Assembly (NCBI GenBank): GCA_017554445.1
Contig: JAFZIJ010000113.1
Coordinates: forward strand, 1-49,033
DNA: 49,033 bases
From: Victivallales bacterium
GTDB lineage: Bacteria > Verrucomicrobiota > Lentisphaeria > Oligosphaerales > Oligosphaeraceae
Reading direction: 5' to 3'
The translations under genes and the position numbers were made by a program. Below, in pieces: positions 35,606 through 43,369 of this stretch. Within the stretch, counting starts at the first letter, position 1, and every line of letters starts with the position of its first letter. The notes beneath the pieces were generated by a model. The model saw nothing but the letters and a program-made list of their open reading frames with translations, was not told where the DNA came from and made no database searches.

Positions 35606-36729
35606 AATTGTCGTCTCGAATGATTCGTGTAATGATGGTTATGGTCTGTGTGTTCGCATTGGTGTCGCACGCCCAGATGGAACGGCCGGCGGCTGTGGTT
35701 ATGGCGCGGCGTGGTTCGACCGTGATGGAAGCGGAGACGCGGAGCTATATCGGCAGTGTGCGTCCTGCCGAGACGGTGAATGTCACGGCGAAGGTTACGG
35801 GCACGTTGTGGAAGGCGGATTTCCGTGAAGGCGCGATCGTGAAGAAGGGCGATCTCCTGTTTGAAATCGAAGATACCATCTATAAGCTGAAGCTTCAGGC
35901 TGCGGAGGCTGCTCTGAAGCAGGTCGAGGCAGAATACGACTACGCTGTGAAGGAGTTCAATCGTAATCAACAGTTAATTGAAAAAAATATCATTTCCGAT
36001 GCGGAGTTCGCTGTCTATGCGAAGAACCGTGCGTCGCTGGAAGCGAAGATCGCAGAGATGAAAGCGACGATAAAGCTTTGCGAGAACGATCTTTCCTACA
36101 CGAAAATCTTTTCGCCGATCACGGGGCGCATCGGCGAACTGGTGGTATCCGTCGGCAATGAAATCGGTCCGAGCACTGGCAAATTGGCGACGATTGTGCA
36201 GTTTGATCCGATCAAAATCCGCTTCTCCATGTCCGAAGCGGACTTCTACCAGAACTATAAAGACGGAAAACTTGTGAATCATACAATGGTCGTTCGTGAT
36301 GCCTCGGGAAAGGAATTGGCGGGCGGCATCAAGATTGACTTCTTCGACAACCAAGTCGATTCCGCGACGGATACGGTCATGATCCAGATGCTCTGCCCGA
36401 ACGCCGACAACGCGATCGTGCCCGGCGGTTTCGTGAAGATAGATTTCACGCAGAAATTCGACATGCCGCAGCTGGCGATTCCGACGACGGCGGTCATGAA
36501 CGAAGGAAAGGATCATTACGTTTATGTTGTTGGATTGGATAATGTTATTGAGAAGCGCATGATTGTGACGGGCGACCAAGTTGGCGATCTGCAGGTGGTT
36601 TTGGAAGGGCTGACGATTGACGAACTGGTCGTCACAGGCGGTGCTCACAAGACGTATCCTGGCGGAAAAGTCGTATTGGCGCAGACTCAGAAGACGGATG
36701 CCTCAGCCGCAGGAAATCTTGAGAAATAA
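35602..36729 (+). CDS. RND efflux periplasmic adaptor (membrane fusion protein)
   Basis: 375 residues. Signal peptide (about 1-24, ending SHAQ) without a lipobox Cys. The lipoyl/barrel-sandwich hybrid is visible around SVRPAETVNVTAKVTGTLWK and FREGAIVKKGDLLFEIED, split by a coiled-coil hairpin (about 85-150), then LSYTKIFSPITGRIGELVVSVGNEIG and a beta-barrel. This is the AcrA/MexA family layout. It starts inside the MarR stop codon and precedes the RND pump by 14 nt. Confidence 0.95.
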   Translation: MKLSSRMIRVMMVMVCVFALVSHAQMERPAAVVMARRGSTVMEAETRSYIGSVRPAETVNVTAKVTGTLWKADFREGAIVKKGDLLFEIEDTIYKLKLQAAEAALKQVEAEYDYAVKEFNRNQQLIEKNIISDAEFAVYAKNRASLEAKIAEMKATIKLCENDLSYTKIFSPITGRIGELVVSVGNEIGPSTGKLATIVQFDPIKIRFSMSEADFYQNYKDGKLVNHTMVVRDASGKELAGGIKIDFFDNQVDSATDTVMIQMLCPNADNAIVPGGFVKIDFTQKFDMPQLAIPTTAVMNEGKDHYVYVVGLDNVIEKRMIVTGDQVGDLQVVLEGLTIDELVVTGGAHKTYPGGKVVLAQTQKTDASAAGNLEK

Positions 36730-36743
36730 GGAGCGAGCCGCAC

Positions 36744-39700
36744 ATGTTTTCAACGATATTCATCAAACGGCCGCGTTTCGCGTTCGTCATATCGCTGGTC
36801 ATCATGCTGGCCGGCGTCGCGAGTTATTTCACCTTGCCTGTGGCGGAATACCCGCAGGTTTCGCCGCCTGTCATCGTCGTTGGAACGTTCTATCCGGGCG
36901 CTTCAGCGCAGGTCATCGCGGATACGGTTGCCGCGCCTTTGGAGACGAGCATCAACGGTGTCGAAGGATTGACGTATTTTGAATCGAAGTCGGACAACGC
37001 CGGCAACTATTCGCTGACCATTACGTTTGAAACTGGCGTCAATGAAGACATGGCTCTGACCAACGTCAACAACGCCGTGAAAATGGCGGAATCGAAACTG
37101 CCGCAGGAAGTCAAGACCAACTTGTTCAGCTACAAGCGGTCATCAGACATTCTGGGCGTCATCGCGCTTTACAGCAACAATCCCGAACACGACTTGAAAT
37201 ACATCTCCAACTACGCGTCCATCAACATCACGGACAACTTGTCGCGTCTGAAAGGCGTCGGCCAGTCGTTTGTGTTTTCTGACAAAACGTATTCGATGCG
37301 TGTCTGGTTGGATCCGTTGAAGCTGCGCGGTTTCAACATGAGCATCGGTGAGATTTCCAACGCCATCCAGTCGCAGAACGTGCAGGCCGCCGCTGGCTCC
37401 GTCGGTACGGATTCGTCCAATCCGTACATGTCGTTCAAAATCGATACGCAAGGCCGTCTGAAGACTCCGGAGGAGTTCAAAAACATCATCGTGCGCACGG
37501 GCGAAGACGGCAGGCAGATTCTCCTGCGGGATGTGGCGCGTGTGGAGATGGGCTCGGAGAAATACACGGGCCAGACATTGTACAACGGTGGTCCGGCGGC
37601 CATCATCGGTGTGTTCAAGATGAACGACGCCAACGCCTTGACGGTTATGACAAAGATTCGTAACGAGATGGATCGTCTGGCGAAAGACTTCCCAGAAGGC
37701 ATGGAGTGGACCATGGGATACGATTCCACGCGATTCGTGAAAGTGTCCATGAAGGAAATCGCGATGACGTTGCTCATGACGTTCATATTGGTCGTCGTCA
37801 TCACCTACGCTTTCCTGCCGAGCTGGCGGGCGACGGTCATTCCGTCGGCGACGATTCCCGTGTCGCTGATCGGTACGTTGCTCTTCCTGAAGATATTCAA
37901 CATGAGCATCAACACGCTGTCCATGTTCGCGTTGATTCTGGTTATCGGCTCCGTCGTCGATAACGCCATCTGCGTGACGGAAAACTGCATGCGACTCATC
38001 GACGAAGAAGGGCTTTCGCCATACGACGCGGCAGTCCGTTGCATGAAGGAAATTTCCAACGCCTTGATCGCCAGTACGTTGGTTGTGTTGGCGGTCTATG
38101 TGCCGATTGCGTTCTACGGCGGCATGGTCGGTATCATCTACACGCAGTTCGCCGTGACGATGTGTACGGCTTTGGTGCTTTCGACGGTAAATGCGTTGAC
38201 GTTGTCGCCTGCGTTGTGCGCCATGCTGCTTCGGAAGACGAAGCCCGCGTGGGGGCCGTTCAAAATCTTCAACTGGACGGTCAATACGACGCGTAACGGC
38301 TTTGTCTCCGTGTCAGGGCTGTTGGTTCGCCATGTGTTCATTACCTTAATATTATTCGCGGGCATTCTGGCGGGCAATTTCTTCCTGTACGGCCGTATCG
38401 CCCCTGCATTCCTGCCGGCTGAAGACAAAGGCGCTCTGTTTGCGGAAGTCATTCTGCCGCCTGGCGCGTCGTTGCCGCGTACGTCCGAAGTGCTGCATGA
38501 CGTTTTGGAACGCGTGAAGGAAGTCAAAGGCATCCGCAATTCGCTGTTGATTCCGGGCGAATCCATGACGGCAGGCAGCGGTGAAAACTGCGGCTTCGTC
38601 ATCTTCGAACTGGATTCATGGGAACTGCGCAAGACGCCGGATTTGCAACTGTCTGCCATTCAAGCGGAAATGACGCGTCGCGTGGCGGATGTGGCGGATG
38701 CGCGAATCATGGTTCTCGCGCCGCCGCCGATCAACGGCATGGGCGCTTCCGGCGGTGTGACGTTCGCCTTCCAGGCGAAAGGCGAGAAGACGCCGCAACA
38801 GTTATGCGCCGCGGCGGAAGAACTGTGCGCGAAAATCATGCAGACAGGCAAGGCCATTTATGCGTTCTCGTCGTTTGACGCGAACACGCCGATGTTGAAC
38901 ATCAACATCGACCGCGCGAAGGCGGAAGCCCTGAATCTTTCGCCGAGCACGATTTTCTATACGTTGCAGGCGTTCTTCGGCTCCATGTACATCAATGACT
39001 TCAACCGCTTCTCCAAGACGTATAAGGTCATGATACAAGGTGATTTCGAATACAGAAAGAACTTGAACTACCTGAAGCAGATCTATATTCCTTCGACCAC
39101 GGGCGCGCAAGTGCCTTTCGACGCCATCGCGACGTTGAATTGGACGCAAGGCTCCCGCCAGGCGGAACGTTTCAACATGTTCCCGTCGGCGAGCATCAAC
39201 ACGCAATCCGTTCCGTTCTTCTCGTCTGGCCAGATGATGACGCTGGTCAGCGACATCATGAAGGATTTCGGGCAGGACTACGGCATCAGCTGGACGGGCA
39301 TGTCCTATCAGGAAAGCCAGAACCAAGGCAAAATCATCTGGATTCTGGCGATGGCGCTGCTGATGGCGTATCTGTTCCTTGTGGCGCAATATGAAAGTTG
39401 GACGCTGCCGATTTCCGTCATTTTGTCCGTTGGAACGGCAACATTGGGCGGTCTTGTGGCGTTGTTTGTGACTCGCGGCGACATGAACATCTACTGCCAG
39501 TTGGGACTGTTGATGCTGATTGGTTTGACGGCTAAATCCGCCATTCTGATGGTTGAATACGCCAAGCAGGAACGCGAAGGCGGGGCGTCAATTCGCGAAG
39601 CGGCCGTCAGAGGCATGCGCATCCGTTTCCGTTCCGTCATGATGACGGCGCTTTCGTTTGTGTTCGGCGTGTTGCCGTTGCTGTATGCGACGGGCGCTGG

Positions 39701-39860
39701 CGCGGCTTCCCGCCACGCCGTCGGCGTTACGACGTTCTGGGGCATGGCCGTGGCGGCAATCGTCGGTATGACCTTTATTCCAGGCCTTTACGTCGTGTTC
39801 CAGTACATTGGCGAATTCTTCCTGAACATGTTCCATGGAAAGAAAATCGAAACGAAATAG
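36744..39860 (+). CDS. RND-family drug efflux permease (AcrB/HAE1-like)
   Basis: 1038 residues, standard for AcrB/MexB. It starts FIKRPRFAFVISLVIMLAG and has the HAE1 segments VAEYPQVSPPVI, LTLSPALCAMLL and VLPLLYATGAG. Of the proton-relay residues, Asp406, Lys931 and the TM11 Arg/Thr are kept, but the position of AcrB Asp408 is Asn407 (VVDNAI). No outer-membrane TolC-like gene follows; a terminator at 39917 ends the operon, so the channel must be encoded elsewhere. An AAGGAG site precedes the ATG. Substrates cannot be predicted; the MarR gene suggests induction by small toxic compounds. Confidence 0.96.
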   Translation: MFSTIFIKRPRFAFVISLVIMLAGVASYFTLPVAEYPQVSPPVIVVGTFYPGASAQVIADTVAAPLETSINGVEGLTYFESKSDNAGNYSLTITFETGVNEDMALTNVNNAVKMAESKLPQEVKTNLFSYKRSSDILGVIALYSNNPEHDLKYISNYASINITDNLSRLKGVGQSFVFSDKTYSMRVWLDPLKLRGFNMSIGEISNAIQSQNVQAAAGSVGTDSSNPYMSFKIDTQGRLKTPEEFKNIIVRTGEDGRQILLRDVARVEMGSEKYTGQTLYNGGPAAIIGVFKMNDANALTVMTKIRNEMDRLAKDFPEGMEWTMGYDSTRFVKVSMKEIAMTLLMTFILVVVITYAFLPSWRATVIPSATIPVSLIGTLLFLKIFNMSINTLSMFALILVIGSVVDNAICVTENCMRLIDEEGLSPYDAAVRCMKEISNALIASTLVVLAVYVPIAFYGGMVGIIYTQFAVTMCTALVLSTVNALTLSPALCAMLLRKTKPAWGPFKIFNWTVNTTRNGFVSVSGLLVRHVFITLILFAGILAGNFFLYGRIAPAFLPAEDKGALFAEVILPPGASLPRTSEVLHDVLERVKEVKGIRNSLLIPGESMTAGSGENCGFVIFELDSWELRKTPDLQLSAIQAEMTRRVADVADARIMVLAPPPINGMGASGGVTFAFQAKGEKTPQQLCAAAEELCAKIMQTGKAIYAFSSFDANTPMLNINIDRAKAEALNLSPSTIFYTLQAFFGSMYINDFNRFSKTYKVMIQGDFEYRKNLNYLKQIYIPSTTGAQVPFDAIATLNWTQGSRQAERFNMFPSASINTQSVPFFSSGQMMTLVSDIMKDFGQDYGISWTGMSYQESQNQGKIIWILAMALLMAYLFLVAQYESWTLPISVILSVGTATLGGLVALFVTRGDMNIYCQLGLLMLIGLTAKSAILMVEYAKQEREGGASIREAAVRGMRIRFRSVMMTALSFVFGVLPLLYATGAGAASRHAVGVTTFWGMAVAAIVGMTFIPGLYVVFQYIGEFFLNMFHGKKIETK

Positions 39861-39871
39861 GCCCTTTGGGT

Positions 39872-39898
39872 TGACATTCCGCAAAATGCATTAATTTA
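39872..39898 (+). promoter_or_regulatory. Candidate promoter of the phosphodiester glycosidase-GH36 operon
   Basis: TTGACA (39872-39877) followed after 15 nt by TAATTT (39893-39898). It resembles the site at 14384: both begin TTGACATTC and end in an ATTAA-rich box. It lies upstream of the terminator hairpin at 39917, so a transcript from it would first meet that terminator. Confidence 0.3.
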
Positions 39899-39916
39899 AA
39901 CCTTGGGTATCAAGGG

Positions 39917-39953
39917 AGGGATGGCGAAGAACTCCGCCATCCCTTTTGTTTTT
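39917..39953 (+). terminator. Intrinsic terminator after the RND operon
   Basis: AGGGATGGCG (39917-39926) pairs perfectly with CGCCATCCCT (39935-39944) around an 8-nt loop, followed by TTTTGTTTTT. It ends the efflux operon and may also act as an attenuator for the next one, given the promoter-like site just upstream. Confidence 0.85.
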
Positions 39954-39977
39954 CAGGCCAAAATAGGAGAATGACTG

Positions 39978-41042
39978 ATGATGAAGAACAGAATATTTGG
40001 AATGTTTGCGTTTTTCTGCATGTTGGTGGGATGCCTATGTGTCGCGCAACAGCAGGAGGAAAAGATTGATTGGGAAGCCGCTCAGATGGTTCGCCCCGGC
40101 GTCCGTCTTGTGAAAATGGAATGGCAAGTTCCACGAGCCAAACCGCTTTCGGCGGAGCAAGTGGAGAAGGTGCATCAGGAGATGATTGCGAAAAAGCGTT
40201 CACAGGAGACCATCGACAACTACAAGGCGGATGTCCGCCCCATGAAAATCAACGTCATGCGCATTGATTTGACAATGAAGGGATTGACGTTCACGGGAAC
40301 GGAACGCGCGGAAGGCTGGGGCGAAAAAATGCCTGACCATGCCAAGCAGATCATTCGCACGCGTCGCCTCCGCACGGCTGAATTCATGAAAAAGTGCCGC
40401 AAACCGAAAGAAGAGGGCGGTCGTGGTTTGGATATGATCGTCGCAAATAACAGTGCCCCATGGTCGCCGTGGGAGCATCCATACACCCATAAGTTTGGAA
40501 ATCCCACCGCAGTGAACATCTCCGATGGCGTGATTATCACAGACAATCCGGGCGGACACAAGGCGATTCTCGTCGTCTATAAGAACGGCAAAATCGACAT
40601 CGTCGATCATATCGACACGGCGCAGTATGAAGCAGAAGGCCGCACAAAATACGATGATATTTGGTTTGCGCATTCAGGCTTTGGCATCATTCTGAAGAAC
40701 GGCGAAACGACGCCGCAGACGACGTCCGGCTACGACCGTCCGTTGATGCCGCGTATGACATGCGGTTTGGATAAAGATCGTCATTATATGTATTTAGTAA
40801 CGGTTGATGGCCGTCTGTTCGGTTGGAGCGAAGGCGCCACAGGCACGGATTTGGTCAAAATCATGCGAGCGGCAGGCGCGTATGATGTGATCGACTTCGA
40901 CGGCGGCGGCTCCGCGACGCTGTGCTATTGGGACGATGAGAAGAAGGCCCCGCAGACTGTCAACCGCCATGATCGCGTTCCCAATGGCTACTACCGTCCC
41001 TGCGGCATGAATATGGGGCTTTACATCAAGCATGACAATTGA
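39978..41042 (+). CDS. Lipoprotein phosphodiester glycosidase (NAGPA domain)
   Basis: 354 residues. The N-terminus has a lipobox LVGC with Cys19, so the protein is probably lipid-anchored. The C-terminal half (about 140-350) is the phosphodiester glycosidase (NAGPA) domain, with RMTCGLDKD, YLVTVDGRLFGWSEGATGTDL and the hallmark DFDGGGSATL; in the lysosomal homologue this fold removes GlcNAc linked by a phosphodiester to mannose-6-phosphate. AGGAG at 39965-39969 fixes the start. The GH36 gene begins 19 nt after its stop, so the two form an operon. Confidence 0.9.
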   Translation: MMKNRIFGMFAFFCMLVGCLCVAQQQEEKIDWEAAQMVRPGVRLVKMEWQVPRAKPLSAEQVEKVHQEMIAKKRSQETIDNYKADVRPMKINVMRIDLTMKGLTFTGTERAEGWGEKMPDHAKQIIRTRRLRTAEFMKKCRKPKEEGGRGLDMIVANNSAPWSPWEHPYTHKFGNPTAVNISDGVIITDNPGGHKAILVVYKNGKIDIVDHIDTAQYEAEGRTKYDDIWFAHSGFGIILKNGETTPQTTSGYDRPLMPRMTCGLDKDRHYMYLVTVDGRLFGWSEGATGTDLVKIMRAAGAYDVIDFDGGGSATLCYWDDEKKAPQTVNRHDRVPNGYYRPCGMNMGLYIKHDN

Positions 41043-41061
41043 TTATAAACAGGAGAAAATC

Positions 41062-43278
41062 ATGATTCAAGTTTTATGCGACGGTCGTCTGTTCCATTTG
41101 CAGACAAAGAATACATCCTACGTCTTTTTCGCGAATCCCGTAGGGCGTCTTGAACATATCTATTATGGTGCGCGTGTGGAAGATCCAGCGACCATGCTGA
41201 TGCGCCACGGCCGGCCGGCCCCTGCGTCGTTCTGCGTGATGCGGAAAGGTGAATACAGCAACATGGGGCCGGATGTGCTGCCGCAGGAATATGCCGGTTT
41301 CAACAGCGGTGACATGCGCATGGCCGCATTGATCTTCAAGACGGAAGATGGCGCCGCATGGACGGATGCGCGATTTGTCTCCGCAAAAGTCGTAACGGAA
41401 AAACGCGCGTTGCATGGATTGCCGAGTTCCTTCGTCGGCACGAAGGATACGGATGTCGCGAATCTGGAAGTGACGCTGCTGGATGAAGTTGGCGGCGTGG
41501 AAGTGACGTTGCTGTACAGCGTGTTTGCAGACAACGATGTGATTTCACGTTCGGCAATTGTGAAGAACGTGTCCGACAAGATCGTCCGTCTGGAACGCGC
41601 CATGAGCGCACAGGTGGATTTCGCTGGCAAGAACCATTATGAAATGGTGAACTTCTACGGCAGTTGGGCCCGCGAACGTTATCTGGACCGCACACCGCTA
41701 CGCCATGGCATTCAGGCCACGGGCAGTCTGCGTGGAGCGACAGGCCATGTCCATTCGCCCGCTTTGATTCTCTGTGAACCGGGCGCGACGGAAACCATGG
41801 GCGAGACGTTCGCCTTTGTGCTGGAATACAGCGGCAACCATTTCGAAGCGGCGGAAGTCGATCAGTTCGACGGCGTGCGTGTTCAGATCGGCATCCATCC
41901 AGGCTTGTTCAGCTGGAAACTGAACGCAGGCGAGAGTTTCGAGACGCCTGAAATGTTCATGACACGGTCTGGCGAAGGCTTTGGCAAGATGTCGCGCAAT
42001 TTGCACGATTTCATGCGGTCGCATCTGATTCGCAGTCCGTGGAACGGCAAACGCCGCCCGATTCTCGTGAACAACTGGGAGGCGACGTATTTCAACTTCG
42101 ATACGCAGAAGATTCTGGATATCGCGAAGATGGGCGCGAAGCTGAATATCGAAATGCTGGTCTTGGACGACGGCTGGTTCGGCCATCGCGATGACGACAA
42201 GTCGTCGCTTGGCGACTGGTTCGAATTCAAGAAGAAGATCGGTGATATGAAGGATTTGGCGGACGGCATCCATGCGCTGGGCATGAAATTCGGCCTGTGG
42301 TTTGAGCCTGAGATGATTTCAGAGGACAGTGAATTGTATCGCGCTCATCCTGAATGGGTTCTGTGCGTTCCAAACCGCCCTCGCTGCTATGGCCGCACAC
42401 AGCTGATTCTGGATTTCAGCCGTCCGGAAGTCGTGCAGCATCTGTACGATGTAATGGCCGGTATGATCGGTCGCGCGGGCATTGATTACATCAAGTGGGA
42501 CATGAACCGCAACATGTCCGATGTCTTCTCCGCCGCGTTGCCGCCTGATCAGCAGGGCGAAGTCGCCCACCGCTACATTCTCGGCGTCTATAAACTTAAT
42601 GAGATGCTCATTGAAGCCTTCCCGAATCTGCTCATCGAAGGCTGTTCGGGCGGTGGCGGCCGTTTCGACGCGGGCATGATGTACTATCTGCCGCAGATTT
42701 GGTGCAGCGACAACACGAACGCCATGGACCGTCTTGCGATTCAGGCGGGCACATCGCTGATCTATCCCGTGGCGTCCATGGGCGCGCATGTGAATGCACA
42801 ACATGATGTTGCGCGGTTCATTCCGTTCGAGACGCGCGGCAATGTCGCCATGGCGGGAACGTTTGGATATGAACTTGATTTGACGAAACTTGACGAGAAG
42901 GAGCAGGAGACCGCCATCCGCCTCAACAAGGCCTATCATCGCTATCATGACACGATTTCCGAAGGCGACTACTACCGCTTGACGGATATGTTCCATGAGA
43001 ACGATGTGGAGGCGTGGAGCTGCGCGGCGAAGGACAAGAAGCAGGCTGTGCTGACGGTTGTCCGCCGTACGAAAATCGGTAATATCAAACGTGTTCCGCG
43101 TTTCACGGTGCCTGGTCTGGATCCTGCGAAGCATTACTGTTTGGTCGATGACGCCGTCGAAGCTGCAAAGCAGCAGGTCTTCCCCGGCGATGTACTCATG
43201 AATTACGGCCTCTGGTGCAGCGAATTGGAATTCCGCGATTGCGCCTCAAAGGTGTATTTGTTTGAGGCGATTGATTAA
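41062..43278 (+). CDS. Alpha-galactosidase, glycoside hydrolase family 36
   Basis: 738 residues from the ATG at 41062, chosen for AGGAG at 41049-41053 with 8-nt spacing; an ATG at 41032 overlaps the previous gene. No signal peptide, so the enzyme is cytoplasmic. GH36 motifs: VLDDGWFG, KFGLWFEPEM, YIKWDMNR with nucleophile Asp480, EGCSGGGGRFD and WCSDNTNAMDR with acid/base Asp550, about 70 residues apart as in characterised family members. It should release alpha-galactose from melibiose, raffinose or galactomannan fragments. Downstream is a perfect bidirectional hairpin. Confidence 0.95.
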   Translation: MIQVLCDGRLFHLQTKNTSYVFFANPVGRLEHIYYGARVEDPATMLMRHGRPAPASFCVMRKGEYSNMGPDVLPQEYAGFNSGDMRMAALIFKTEDGAAWTDARFVSAKVVTEKRALHGLPSSFVGTKDTDVANLEVTLLDEVGGVEVTLLYSVFADNDVISRSAIVKNVSDKIVRLERAMSAQVDFAGKNHYEMVNFYGSWARERYLDRTPLRHGIQATGSLRGATGHVHSPALILCEPGATETMGETFAFVLEYSGNHFEAAEVDQFDGVRVQIGIHPGLFSWKLNAGESFETPEMFMTRSGEGFGKMSRNLHDFMRSHLIRSPWNGKRRPILVNNWEATYFNFDTQKILDIAKMGAKLNIEMLVLDDGWFGHRDDDKSSLGDWFEFKKKIGDMKDLADGIHALGMKFGLWFEPEMISEDSELYRAHPEWVLCVPNRPRCYGRTQLILDFSRPEVVQHLYDVMAGMIGRAGIDYIKWDMNRNMSDVFSAALPPDQQGEVAHRYILGVYKLNEMLIEAFPNLLIEGCSGGGGRFDAGMMYYLPQIWCSDNTNAMDRLAIQAGTSLIYPVASMGAHVNAQHDVARFIPFETRGNVAMAGTFGYELDLTKLDEKEQETAIRLNKAYHRYHDTISEGDYYRLTDMFHENDVEAWSCAAKDKKQAVLTVVRRTKIGNIKRVPRFTVPGLDPAKHYCLVDDAVEAAKQQVFPGDVLMNYGLWCSELEFRDCASKVYLFEAID

Positions 43279-43287
43279 ATGAAACAT

Positions 43288-43319
43288 TTAGGGGCTTCTG
43301 GATTTCCAGAAGCCCCTAA
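43288..43319. terminator. Perfect bidirectional hairpin between GH36 and the GH-A gene
   Basis: TTAGGGGCTTCTGG (43288-43301) and CCAGAAGCCCCTAA (43306-43319) form a perfect 14-bp stem around ATTT. It separates two convergent transcription units. No long T-run is present on either side. Confidence 0.75.
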
Positions 43320-43340
43320 TAACAAATTATTTCATCTACA

Positions 43341-43368
43341 AGCCGCTAGCCGCTAGCCACTAACCACT
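43341..43368. repeat. Heptamer tandem repeat beside the GH-A gene
   Basis: Four 7-nt units AGCCGCT, AGCCGCT, AGCCACT, AACCACT, ending 1 nt from the stop codon of the minus-strand gene. On the minus strand they read as AGTGGTT/AGTGGCT/AGCGGCT, resembling the GG(C/T)T core of the array at 34327-34354. Confidence 0.65.
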
Positions 43369-43369
43369 C

